Source: Candidatus Zipacnadum vermilionense
GTDB lineage: Bacteria; Armatimonadota; Zipacnadia; Zipacnadales; Zipacnadaceae
DNA: 52,865 nt
Assembly: GCA_029821755.1 (NCBI GenBank)
Contig: JALGSV010000024.1
Span: 1 to 52,865 of the forward strand
Direction: 5' to 3'
Within the stretch, counting starts at the first letter, position 1. The number at the start of each line of letters is the position of its first letter. Shown one piece after another: positions 1 to 8,506 of this stretch. The translations under genes and the position numbers were made by a program. Below the pieces are notes generated by a model. It was not told where the DNA came from and did no database searches. It saw only the letters and a program-made list of their open reading frames with translations.

Positions 1-406
1 GGGCCACGTTATCCGGGTGGCCCTCAATCTCGGTGGCCAAGTCCAGCAGTTCCTCCGCCGGGGTCTCCAGCGCCAGCAGGCGGTCACAAGCCAGCAGGCC
101 ACCGACAATCGCCGTGCTGCTGCTCCCCAAGCCCCGGGCGAGAGGTATATCGTTATGCTGCGCTAGCCGCCAGCCCGGCACCTGGACCCCCGCCCGCTCG
201 GCCAGCGCGCCCGCCGCGCGCAGTACCAGGTTCGCCGGGGTTTCCGGCAACCGTCCGGCCCCCTCACCGGTGATGGTCACCTCGGTGACCGCCGCAAGAG
301 ACAGCTCGACCGTGTTATACAGGTCCAGCGCCAGCCCCAGGCAGTCGAACCCCGGCCCGAGGTTAGCCGTGCTGGCAGGAATTCGCGCGGTCGCGGAGGG
401 GGGCAT
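1..406 (-). CDS. thrB: homoserine kinase (3' end cut by window edge)
   Basis: Only the first 135 residues are inside the window. Homoserine kinase phosphorylates L-homoserine with ATP in threonine synthesis in the cytoplasm. The GHMP-kinase signature is plain: the family N-terminal block PASTANLGPGFDCLG at residues 10-24, the phosphate-binding loop PLARGLGSSS at about 88-97, and EGHPDNVA at the cut end. The ATG at 404-406 gives the usual short N-terminus before PASTANLGPGFD and has a GGAG eleven bases upstream. The start lies inside the end of alr (44-base overlap), so the two are probably co-transcribed and translationally coupled. Family assignment is secure; the missing C-terminus cannot be judged. 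Confidence 0.93.
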   Translation of the reverse strand, partial: MPPSATARIPASTANLGPGFDCLGLALDLYNTVELSLAAVTEVTITGEGAGRLPETPANLVLRAAGALAERAGVQVPGWRLAQHNDIPLARGLGSSSTAIVGGLLACDRLLALETPAEELLDLATEIEGHPDNVA

Positions 407-1577
407 CGGAGAGCAGACTCCTTCTCTCGGCCAAGGCGTTATAGACGCGTTCATCGCCTGGCTCGGCGTAGTAAACTCGCGGCAGGCGCGAGGAGAAGCG
501 TGAGACGGTCTCCTGCACCACCGTGTCGCACAGATCGGCCAGATCATGGACCCGGATGCGCTCCCCGCCCTGCTCGCCCACCAGCACCGCCGTGTCGCCC
601 ACCTGCGCCTCGGGGACATTGGTTAGGTCGACCATGGTTGTATCCATGCAGATACGGCCGATGATCCCGCACTGCCGGCCCTGCACCAACACATGGCCAC
701 GGTTGGACAGCAGCCGGTCGTAGCCGTCGCCGTAGCCCAACGACAGTAGGCCCAGACGGGTGTCGTGCGGGGCGCTCCAGGTGCGGTCGTAGCCCACCGA
801 CTCCCCGGCGTAGAGGGGCTTGATCACGGCCAGCCTGGCCTTCAGCGCCAGCACCGAGCGCATCTCGGGCATGTACAGCCCGCCTCGATCGCGGGGAATA
901 CCATACAGCAGCGCCCCGGGCCGGACCGCGTCCAGCCAGGCCTCCGGATAGCGCACCGTCGCCCCACTATTGCACACATGCCGCAGGGGGATGCGGAAGC
1001 CCAGGGCTTGCTCGGCCTCGGCCACGGCGGTCCTGAATGTGGCGAGTTGCGCCAGGGTGAACTCGGGATCGATCTGGGAACTGGAGAAATGGGTAAAGAC
1101 GCCGACAATCTCCAGGCCGGGCAGCTCCCGCAGCGCCTCGCAGAAGGGCCCGATCTCCTCGGCGCGCACTCCCAGGCGGTGCATGCCGGTGTCAATCTTG
1201 ATATGGACCGGCGCGGTCGTCCCGGCAGCACACGCGGCCTCCGACAGGGCCCGCGCCCCCGTCAGGTCGGTCAGCGGAGCCTCGATATGCTGCTCCACCA
1301 GCACCGGCGCGACCTCCGGGGGCGTGGCCCCCAGGCACATCACCGGCGCGGTGCAGCCGTCGGCGCGCAACTCCACGGCCTCCTCCACGATCGCCACCGC
1401 CAGCCGTTCCGCTCCCGCCCCCAGCGCCACTCGGGAGACCGGCACGGCGCCGTGCCCGTAGGCATTGGCCTTCACCACGGCAATGATCTGCTGGTGGGGG
1501 CTGAGGACCGACTGGAGGTTATGGACATTATCCGCAAGCGCGGAGAGGTTGATTTCCAGCCAGGCAGGACGAAGCAC
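363..1577 (-). CDS. alr: alanine racemase
   Basis: PLP-dependent racemase that makes D-alanine for peptidoglycan. With the start used here (404 residues) the PLP lysine is K36 in VVKANAYGHG, the HIKIDTGMHRLG block follows, and the second catalytic base is Y263 in GYDRTW of the C-terminal beta domain. I chose the GTG at 1575-1577, which has GAGGG five bases upstream and begins just before the conserved AWLEINLSALADN. The open frame reaches a TTG at 1646, but that TTG is the -35 box of the promoter at 1618-1646, so the longer start is unlikely. The last ~35 residues extend beyond the usual family end and overlap thrB. Confidence 0.93.
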   Translation of the reverse strand: MLRPAWLEINLSALADNVHNLQSVLSPHQQIIAVVKANAYGHGAVPVSRVALGAGAERLAVAIVEEAVELRADGCTAPVMCLGATPPEVAPVLVEQHIEAPLTDLTGARALSEAACAAGTTAPVHIKIDTGMHRLGVRAEEIGPFCEALRELPGLEIVGVFTHFSSSQIDPEFTLAQLATFRTAVAEAEQALGFRIPLRHVCNSGATVRYPEAWLDAVRPGALLYGIPRDRGGLYMPEMRSVLALKARLAVIKPLYAGESVGYDRTWSAPHDTRLGLLSLGYGDGYDRLLSNRGHVLVQGRQCGIIGRICMDTTMVDLTNVPEAQVGDTAVLVGEQGGERIRVHDLADLCDTVVQETVSRFSSRLPRVYYAEPGDERVYNALAERRSLLSDAPLRDRANSCQHG

Positions 1578-1904
1578 GGCATCCCTCGCGTCCCAGGTTC
1601 GAAGTGATCCTGAGGCGATTGTAGGGGGTTGGGTGGGAGGAGTCAAGGAGGGTGGATGTAACCCAAGTGTGTCGGCAAGCAGAGCGAGTGGCCCACCCCC
1701 GTGCGTACCGGATGGGTCCGTTACTCCCCCTCTCCCCGCCCGGCGCCGGGCCTGTTGCCCCGCCGCGCTTTGTGCTATAATCGCTCCCGATTTCCCCCGG
1801 TGGCTCTGGCATTATTCCTCCCGCTTGTGTATACTACTCGCTGACCGGGGAGGAGCCTGGCCGCTCCTGGCCGACTGGGGCCACCAACCACAGGAGGGCG
1901 CACC
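1578..1904. other. intergenic region between divergent alr and lipoprotein genes
   Basis: 327 bases without a gene. It holds the alr promoter at its left end and the ribosome-binding site AGGAGG of the lipoprotein gene at its right end. On the plus strand TATAAT occurs at 1776-1781 with TTGCCC at 1755-1760 (15-base spacer, shorter than ideal), a possible promoter for the lipoprotein gene. A second -10-like TATACT follows TGTG near 1830. No RNA gene was recognised. Confidence 0.45.
1618..1646 (-). promoter_or_regulatory. sigma70-type promoter for alr-thrB
   Basis: On the minus strand TTGACT (1646-1641), a 17-base spacer and TACAAT (1623-1618). Predicted transcription start is near 1611, giving a leader of about 35 bases to the GTG of alr. 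Confidence 0.7.
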
Positions 1905-2903
1905 ATGCACAGCCTGCGTGCAGCCGCAGCAGCGATCGCCATTGCCGTTATCTTCGGATCCCTGATCGGATGCGGAAGCGGAGGTGACAATGGGGTACAG
2001 CCGCCGGGGCCGGCTGGCGCCATCCGCCTCGAGGGCCGCGTCGTCGCCGCCGACAACGCCGGTGCTCTCTTCCCCAGCGCTTCTGTCACCGTTCTCCCCG
2101 CTGGCCAAACCGTTATCGCCGACGCCAACGGCCATTTCGTCTTCACCGGTCTGGACAGCGTCCCGCTGACCGTGCAGGTCAACCCCCTCTACCACCCTGA
2201 GTACCAGGCCTGCGAGATACTCCTGCCGGCGCTGACCTCCAACTACCTCAACCTCAACGTCGCCGTATTGCCCCGCTCGGCCGACACGGTTACCAGCCTT
2301 GCGATCGCCCCGCAGAACCAGGTGGTCGAGATCGGCAGCCAGATTCCCTTCCGGGCGGCAATCGTCACCTCGGCCGGAGCCACTGGCCTACGCCCTACCT
2401 GGGTTGCGCTGGGCCCGGCTGGCCGCATTGACGAGAGCGGCCTGTTCATCGCGACGGCCACGGGGCAGAGCACGATCTACGCCTTCAGCGGCACTCGCTA
2501 TACCACCACCACTATCCGGGTAGTCGCCCAGCGCGCCCCCGCCATTCTCGACGTGCTGCTTGACCCGACCCAGCTTCCGGCTGAGGGCGGGCAGATGACC
2601 GTGACGGCGTCCCTGGCTGACGCCGACGGCGTCAGCAGCGCGATGGCCATTATCTTCTCGCCGGGGGGCACCTCCGTAAACTGCCCCATGTCCCTGGTGC
2701 TCGGCACTGCCAACAACGGCACCTGGGCCGTGACGGACACTATCCCGCCCAACACCAACCTACCTGACACCAATGGGATACAGGCGCCGATGCGCTACCA
2801 GGTCGGGGTGCGCGCCGTGGATGCGGACGGCCGCGTCACCTTCTCCGACCTAGTGGAGTTCTTCGTAGCCGGTGTCGCTCCGCCCCCGCCGCCGCCAGCC
2901 TAG
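1905..2903 (+). CDS. predicted surface lipoprotein with Ig-like beta-sandwich domains
   Basis: 332 residues. The N-terminus is a lipoprotein signal peptide: hydrophobic stretch at residues 5-22 and lipobox LIGC with Cys at about 23, then a Gly/Ser linker. Residues ~42-115 resemble a carboxypeptidase-regulatory-like beta-sandwich (GRVVAADNAG ... DANGHFVFTGL). Residues ~125-210 resemble a bacterial Ig-like domain (a proline-tryptophan pair after a variable strand, then GRIDESGLFIATATG). A third beta-rich domain covers ~215-320, and the protein ends in a run of prolines. No catalytic motif is visible; a structural or ligand-binding role at the cell surface is inference. AGGAGG precedes the ATG, and a strong terminator follows at 2957. 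Confidence 0.75.
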   Translation: MHSLRAAAAAIAIAVIFGSLIGCGSGGDNGVQPPGPAGAIRLEGRVVAADNAGALFPSASVTVLPAGQTVIADANGHFVFTGLDSVPLTVQVNPLYHPEYQACEILLPALTSNYLNLNVAVLPRSADTVTSLAIAPQNQVVEIGSQIPFRAAIVTSAGATGLRPTWVALGPAGRIDESGLFIATATGQSTIYAFSGTRYTTTTIRVVAQRAPAILDVLLDPTQLPAEGGQMTVTASLADADGVSSAMAIIFSPGGTSVNCPMSLVLGTANNGTWAVTDTIPPNTNLPDTNGIQAPMRYQVGVRAVDADGRVTFSDLVEFFVAGVAPPPPPPA

Positions 2904-2956
2904 GGGTACGGCCCGAGTGGTCCGGGGGAGCCTACCCCTCCTCTACGGTAACAGCG

Positions 2957-2987
2957 AAGGGGCGGCCCAAGTGGGCCGCCCCTTCTT
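2957..2987 (+). terminator. rho-independent terminator after the lipoprotein gene
   Basis: Perfect 12-bp stem AAGGGGCGGCCC / GGGCCGCCCCTT with loop AAGT, followed by CTT. It lies 54 bases after the lipoprotein stop; the following gene is on the other strand, so it may act in both directions. Confidence 0.75.
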
Positions 2988-3060
2988 GCCTGCGCTACGT
3001 TCTTGTCGCTCGCCCTTCCCCTCCGGACTTGCCCCGTGCCCCCACTCCCCTCTCCCGTCT

Positions 3061-3366
3061 CTACATCATCGCCGCCGGCACCACGATGAACTTCATCCCC
3101 GGGGTGATGGGGTAGCTATCGCGAATAGCGTGGCAGCGGTCTACCAGGGGCTGGATCTTCTCGTTCTCCATGACGAGGAGCAGGAGGGCGTTCAGACCGG
3201 GCCAGATGGGATCGCCCTCGCGGCGACCGGTCTCGCCGGCGCCGGCGATGTCAGAGAACCGGGTGAAATGGTCAATTCCCATCTCCTCCAGGGCCTCCAT
3301 CACATCAATCTCCACCCCCTGGTCCACGATCAAGATGACCAGACTGGTTGTTGGTGAGTCGGTCAC
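3061..3366 (-). CDS. PII-like (PG0644-type) protein of an RND efflux operon
   Basis: 101 residues. The sequence follows a PII/CutA-like ferredoxin fold pattern: a first strand with ILIVDQ, a helix with VMEALEEMGI, then HFTRFSDIAGAGETG, a WPGLNALLLLVME strand and a final strand ending FIVVP. Similar small PII-like proteins occur beside heavy-metal or multidrug RND pumps, where they are thought to sense or modulate the transporter. The GTG start at 3364-3366 has AGGAGG six bases upstream; the open frame extends further but without a better site. It is the last gene of the efflux operon, 68 bases after the permease. Fold assignment is from pattern recognition; ligand unknown. Confidence 0.7.
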   Translation of the reverse strand: MTDSPTTSLVILIVDQGVEIDVMEALEEMGIDHFTRFSDIAGAGETGRREGDPIWPGLNALLLLVMENEKIQPLVDRCHAIRDSYPITPGMKFIVVPAAMM

Positions 3367-3434
3367 GAGTATCCTCCTGAAGGCTCCTGCAAGCACCGAT
3401 ACCCGCCGCGTGGCCCGCCGAGGCTTCGCCTCGC

Positions 3435-6400
3435 CTACCCCGGCGGTAGCGGCAGCGTCTCCTCGTCGGACGGCGGAGTCTCCTCACTCGGCCGCCGCCA
3501 GCGCCGGAATAGCCGGCGCCCCAGCGAGTTGAACATCTCCGCGATATTGTCCCAGATGACGTACGTCGCGGGTACCAGCAGCAGCGACACGCCGGTGGCC
3601 AGCGCCAGGCCGAAGATCACCGCCACCGCCATCGGCGACCGGAACTCGCTGCCCTCGTTCACCGCCAGCGCGGTCGGAAGCATCCCGAAGATCATGGCCA
3701 GCGAGGTCATCAGTACCGGCTTCATCCGGTGCGGGCCGGCGGTGAGCAGCGCCTCGGTACGGTTCAGGCCCCGCTTGCGCAGTGTATTGGTATAGTCCAC
3801 GACCAGAATCGAGTTCTTCCCTACGAGCCCGACCAGCATGATCATCCCCAGCATGGAGATGATCGTCATTTGCATCCCGAACAGCAGCAGCCCAATCCCC
3901 CCGCCCACGATGGCCACGGGCAGGTTGAACAGGATGTTGAAAGGCTCCAGCACCGAATTGTACAGCGCCGCGGTCAGCATGTAGACCAGGAGGATGGCCA
4001 GGGCCATCGCCCCAAACATCCGCGTGAACGACTCGACAAACGCCTCGACCTCTCCGCCCCACTTGTAGGTCACGCCCTCCAGGTTCATTTCGCTGAGGGT
4101 CTTGTCGATGGCGGTCTGCGCCGCCCGGGTGCTGACGACCTGCGGGTCGTTGTAGGCGGTGACGGCTACCTCCCGCTGGCGGTTGAGCCGGTCGATGCGG
4201 CTGGGACCGACCGACAGCACCACCTGCGCCACGTCCTGTACCCGGATCGCCTCCCCCGCCCGGCCAAAGCCCACAATGCTCCCCGCAACGTCAGCGATGT
4301 TGTCTTTGTCCTGCTCGTTAAGTTCCACCCGGATGTCGTACTCGTCACCCCGGTCGCGGAACTTGGTGCTGGTCGTACCCGCGTACGAGCCGCGCAGGTT
4401 CCCGGCCACGTTTGCCAGGGTCAGACCCGCATCCGCCAGGCGCCGGCGATCTATATGCACCTGCACCTCCGGCCGGCCCGGCTTGGAGGAGGTGTCCACG
4501 TACCGCAAGCCCGGAATCCCCTCCATCTTGCGCCGCAACTCCTGCGAGGCTTTGGTGAGTTCTCCCAAGTCCGTACCCATCATATCCACCCGGATCGGCG
4601 CCTCGCCCCCGCCCCCCATACCGCCCTGGGTGGTGACGCGGAGGGCGGCGCCCGGCAGGTCCGCCAGGTCTTGCCGCAAGTCCTGCGCCAATTGCTCGTT
4701 GCTGCGCTGGCCGGCCTCCAACCGCGCCCGCCGCTTGCTCATCTGCAGAAAGGCGTTGCCGTATTGCCCCCCGGAGGTGCCCGCCATGAACCCCCCCGAC
4801 CCCAATTGCCCCACGGTGACCGATATGCTCTCGATCTCCGGGTACTTGTCCTTCTGCTCCAGCCGCTGCTCGACGGTCCGTACGAGGCTGTCCGTGTAAG
4901 CCAGGCGCGTGCCGGGCGAGGACTCCAGGTCGATGTTGACCATGCCCTGGTCGCTCTCCGGGAACATGCCGAAGCCTATGCGGGTGAAGATCAGCCACAC
5001 GGTCAGGATGAGCGCGCCATAGGCGATGCCAACCGTAAGCCAGGGGTGGTCCACCACCAGCTGCAGTACCTTCCGGTAGTTCCGCTCCAACCGCTGGAAG
5101 TTGCGGTCCCACCCGTCAAAGAACGACTGGATGGCACGCTGGGGGCCCCCGACGACAGCGCTCACTCGGTCTCGCCGCACATACCACCAGGCCGCCAGCG
5201 AGGGCGTCAGCGTAAACGACACCAATAGGGAGAACAGGGCACACACCGCGACCGTCAGGCCGAAGGAATAGAAGAACTGCCCCACCATCCCGCCCATGAG
5301 GGCCACCGGCACGAAGACGACCACGTCCACCAAGGTAATGGCCACGGCCGCCGCCCCAATCTCAACCCGGCCGTTGAAGGCCGCAGCCACCGGCTGTTCG
5401 CCAGAGTCCAGGTGTCTCTGGATGTTCTCCAGAACCACAATGGAGTCGTCAATCAGAATACCGACCGACAGCGCCAATCCCAGCAGGACCATCATGTTCA
5501 GGGTAAAGCCAAACCCCATCCCTATCGGCAGGAAGGTGCACATGATGGAAGTGGGAATCGCCAGGGCCACGATGATAGTGGCCCGCAAGTTGTGCAGGAA
5601 GAGGAAGACAATCAGCGAGGCCAGCAGCGCGCCCTCAATCAGCGCGTTGCGCACGTCGTAGATGGACTCGCGTACCTGCTCCGAGCTGTCCTGGGCGATG
5701 ACCGCCTTGATGTCGGAGGGGAGCGTCCCCGGGCGTTCCTCCGTGCCCACCAGCTTGGTCAGCGCCGCCCGGGTCTTGTCGCACACCGTCACCGTATTGG
5801 CCTCTGACTGCTTCTGGATGGAGAGGCCCACCGACGGCTGCTGGTTGAGGCGGGCGATGGTGCTCGGATCGGCGCTGGTGTCCAGCACCTCGGCGAGGCT
5901 GTCCAGACGCACCAGGCCCCCACGGGGCGTGGGTATCTCCAGCGCCCGAATCTGCTCCATGTCCTGGAATTCACCCATGACCCGGACGGTATAGGCGCGC
6001 AGCCCCTCCTTCAGGTCGCCGGCCGGTAGCTTGAGGTTGGAGGTGGCTAGGTACTGGGAAAGCTGGCTCAGACTCATCCCCACCGCGTCCAGCCGCGCCC
6101 GGTCCACGCGGATCTGAATCTCCCGCTTCGCTCCCCCGGTCACCGACACCGAGGCCACGCCGGGGATCTGCCCCAGCACCGGCTTGATCTTGTCGTCGAC
6201 AAGCTGGTAAAGCTCCCGAGGATCCCGGTCGCCGGTGATCCCGATGCGCATGACCGGCAGGGCGCTGATGTTGAGTTTGAGCAACTGCGGGGACTTGGCG
6301 TCGGTGGGAAAGAGCACCTTGGCGCGGTCCACCGCGTCGCGCACATCCGAGGCCGCGGCATCCAGGTTGGTGCCGTACTCGAACTGAATGGAGACCGTGC

Positions 6401-6665
6401 CTAGGTTCTCCTGGCAGGTGGACTGCACGCTCTTGACCCGGTTGATGACGCTGACCTGGTCCTCGATCGGCTTGACCACCCCCTGCTCCACCTCTTCCGG
6501 CCCCGCCCCGGGGTAGGGCACGGTGATGAACAGGTAGGGGAAATCCACCTTGGGAAACTGGTCCCAAGGCATTCGGCTGTAGCCGACCAGGCCCAGGACC
6601 ATGATCCCTAGGATGATCATGGCGATAGTGACGCGACGATGAATGGCAAGACGTGTAAGCCACAT
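3435..6665 (-). CDS. RND family efflux permease (AcrB/HAE1-like)
   Basis: Inner-membrane proton-driven exporter of 1076 residues, close to the family's usual 1030-1080. TM1 lies at residues ~12-30, the first porter loop at ~35-335, TM2-TM6 at ~340-490, then the second half repeats the plan. The proton-relay aspartate pair is D406-D407 in GILIDDSIVVLENI, a signature of hydrophobe/amphiphile-efflux pumps; heavy-metal CusA-type pumps differ here. The C-terminal half keeps the LVGKNSILVVDYTN motif. It pairs with the adaptor and TolC-like genes upstream. The end is slightly extended and charged (RRPSEETPPSDEE). The substrate cannot be read from sequence. Confidence 0.95.
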   Translation of the reverse strand: MWLTRLAIHRRVTIAMIILGIMVLGLVGYSRMPWDQFPKVDFPYLFITVPYPGAGPEEVEQGVVKPIEDQVSVINRVKSVQSTCQENLGTVSIQFEYGTNLDAAASDVRDAVDRAKVLFPTDAKSPQLLKLNISALPVMRIGITGDRDPRELYQLVDDKIKPVLGQIPGVASVSVTGGAKREIQIRVDRARLDAVGMSLSQLSQYLATSNLKLPAGDLKEGLRAYTVRVMGEFQDMEQIRALEIPTPRGGLVRLDSLAEVLDTSADPSTIARLNQQPSVGLSIQKQSEANTVTVCDKTRAALTKLVGTEERPGTLPSDIKAVIAQDSSEQVRESIYDVRNALIEGALLASLIVFLFLHNLRATIIVALAIPTSIMCTFLPIGMGFGFTLNMMVLLGLALSVGILIDDSIVVLENIQRHLDSGEQPVAAAFNGRVEIGAAAVAITLVDVVVFVPVALMGGMVGQFFYSFGLTVAVCALFSLLVSFTLTPSLAAWWYVRRDRVSAVVGGPQRAIQSFFDGWDRNFQRLERNYRKVLQLVVDHPWLTVGIAYGALILTVWLIFTRIGFGMFPESDQGMVNIDLESSPGTRLAYTDSLVRTVEQRLEQKDKYPEIESISVTVGQLGSGGFMAGTSGGQYGNAFLQMSKRRARLEAGQRSNEQLAQDLRQDLADLPGAALRVTTQGGMGGGGEAPIRVDMMGTDLGELTKASQELRRKMEGIPGLRYVDTSSKPGRPEVQVHIDRRRLADAGLTLANVAGNLRGSYAGTTSTKFRDRGDEYDIRVELNEQDKDNIADVAGSIVGFGRAGEAIRVQDVAQVVLSVGPSRIDRLNRQREVAVTAYNDPQVVSTRAAQTAIDKTLSEMNLEGVTYKWGGEVEAFVESFTRMFGAMALAILLVYMLTAALYNSVLEPFNILFNLPVAIVGGGIGLLLFGMQMTIISMLGMIMLVGLVGKNSILVVDYTNTLRKRGLNRTEALLTAGPHRMKPVLMTSLAMIFGMLPTALAVNEGSEFRSPMAVAVIFGLALATGVSLLLVPATYVIWDNIAEMFNSLGRRLFRRWRRPSEETPPSDEETLPLPPG

Positions 6666-6814
6666 GTATTGCGTGAGTCCTCGTTATGTGGGGCGAGGCC
6701 AGTATCCCCGGCGCCGTTCCCCCCGCGTGGGGCGAGCCTCCAGCTCCCCCTCAGTCTCGCGTGCTCTTGATCTGGCGGGCTGGAAGCCCGTCCCCGCGGT
6801 AGTAGTGACTGCTC

Positions 6815-8506
6815 CTACGAACTTTTCTCCGGTGCCGCGTTCATCGCCGCCGTCTCGCTGATGACCTCCCCCGACTTGCGCGCTTGCGGCTGCACCGATT
6901 GCCCTGCGGCCAGCAAGCTCTGGCCGGAAACGACCAACTGATCACCTCCCTTGACTCCCTCCACGATCTGCACGCGATTGCCGTTTATGGCCCCGATCCG
7001 CACTTTGTGTACGTCGATCTTCCCGTCCTGCACCGCGTAAACCAGGCGGTCCTCACCATTCTCCACCAGTGCGTCGCGAGACACGATCACAGCGTCCGGG
7101 ACGGTGTCCAGGATGACCTTGGCCCGGCAGAACATCCCCGGCTTGATCAGCCCCTGCGCATTGTCGACCTGAATATCCACGGTGTACATGCGCTCGCCCG
7201 GATTGGAGGCCGGGCTGAGACGGGCGATCTGCCCGTCGAAGGTGCGCTCCGGCAGGCCGTCCACGACTACCTCCGCCGACTGCCCCACCCGCAGGTTGGT
7301 AACCTGCAGTTCGCTGACCTGCGCCTTCACTTTCATCGGCTGCAGGCTCACGATACGCAGCAGCTCCGTGCCGGTGCCCGCGGTCATACCGGGCTCGATC
7401 ATCCGTTGGGCGATCTGTCCCGCAAAGGGCGCCCGGATGTACAGCTTGGACACTCCGGTCGCCGCGTATCTCTGCCCGGCTCGTGCCTGCCCCACCGCCG
7501 CTGCCGCCGCCCTCGCCTCTTCTTGCTGCATCGATACCTGCTGCCGCTGGGACCGGGCCAGGGCTAGTTGCTGCTGGGCGTTGCTCAGCGCCGACTCCGC
7601 CGCGTTGACGTCACGCTGCGCCACTAGCACCTGGTCCCGCCGCGACTCGGCCAACTGCAGTGCCTGCCGCGCCTGGGTCACACCCAGCTCCGCCAGGCGC
7701 ACCTGCTCACTGCGTGCTCCGGCCTGGGCCAGGTTCAGCCCCTCCTGCGCCTGCTTGACTCGCCCCTGGGCTATCTCCAGGTTCGTCTTGCTGGTCTCCA
7801 CCTGCTGCTGCGAGACAGCTCCCGCCTGGTACAGACTCCGGGCGCGGTTGTAGTCGCTCTCCGCCAGCCGCCGGGAGGCCTGGGCCTGGTCTAGCGCCGC
7901 CTGCGCCTGGGCAATCTCCTGCGCCCGCGCCCCGGCCTGCACGTCCCGCAGGGCCGTCTGGGCCGCGTCCAGGCCGGTCTGCGCCTGAGCGATACTGTTA
8001 TCTATCTGTGTGCGGGTCAGGTCGTGGGCCGTCTGGGCCTTCTTGAGTTGATCCCGCGCCGCTTGCACCCCGATTTCCGCCTGGCGCACACCCACTCGCG
8101 TGGACTCCTCGGTCAACTGTACGCTCACCCGGGCCTGCGACTGGCGGGCCTGGGCGGAGCGGACCATAGCCGCCGACTGGGCCAGCTGCGCCGAGGCCAG
8201 GTCGGTGTCCATGCGCACCACCGTCTGTCCCGCCCGCACCCGGTCTCCCACCCGGACGTACACCGCCACCACGTTGCCAGGGACCTCCACGTTGATGGTG
8301 CTGTCCTGGTCCGCCTGCGCCGTGCCGGTAAGCACTAGCTCGTCATGCAGCAAGCCGCGCGTGGCCGTTTCCACCAGGACCGGCGTTCCTTGGGCCGTCT
8401 CGGTGGCCGCCGGCGCCTTGCCCCGCCCACAGCCCGCCACAACCAGCATGGCCAGGGCTCCCGCGGCAACCAGGGGTATCAGTAGGCGTCTTGTAGTCTT
8501 GTTCAT
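6815..8506 (-). CDS. RND efflux periplasmic adaptor (HlyD/MFP family)
   Basis: 563 residues. The N-terminus MNKTTRRLLIPLVAAGALAM continues to a lipobox VAGC (Cys near 24), so it is probably an inner-membrane-anchored lipoprotein. A lipoyl half-motif (NVEVPGNVVAVYVRVGDRVRAGQ) precedes a very long Ala/Gln-rich alpha-hairpin of roughly 260 residues, and the second lipoyl half and beta-barrel follow (KLYIRAPFAGQIAQRMIEPG, then residues ~390-540). Typical adaptors are 370-420 residues; the hairpin explains the excess. Its ATG at 8504-8506 overlaps the TolC-like stop (ATGA), showing coupling. The open frame runs far upstream of this ATG only as a shadow of the TolC gene. Confidence 0.92.
   Translation of the reverse strand: MNKTTRRLLIPLVAAGALAMLVVAGCGRGKAPAATETAQGTPVLVETATRGLLHDELVLTGTAQADQDSTINVEVPGNVVAVYVRVGDRVRAGQTVVRMDTDLASAQLAQSAAMVRSAQARQSQARVSVQLTEESTRVGVRQAEIGVQAARDQLKKAQTAHDLTRTQIDNSIAQAQTGLDAAQTALRDVQAGARAQEIAQAQAALDQAQASRRLAESDYNRARSLYQAGAVSQQQVETSKTNLEIAQGRVKQAQEGLNLAQAGARSEQVRLAELGVTQARQALQLAESRRDQVLVAQRDVNAAESALSNAQQQLALARSQRQQVSMQQEEARAAAAAVGQARAGQRYAATGVSKLYIRAPFAGQIAQRMIEPGMTAGTGTELLRIVSLQPMKVKAQVSELQVTNLRVGQSAEVVVDGLPERTFDGQIARLSPASNPGERMYTVDIQVDNAQGLIKPGMFCRAKVILDTVPDAVIVSRDALVENGEDRLVYAVQDGKIDVHKVRIGAINGNRVQIVEGVKGGDQLVVSGQSLLAAGQSVQPQARKSGEVISETAAMNAAPEKSS

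Noticed and set aside
3729-5228. 499-codon open frame on the plus strand
   Set aside because: It is antisense to the RND permease; the translation is Pro/Arg/His-rich without any domain, as expected from GC-rich codon bias.
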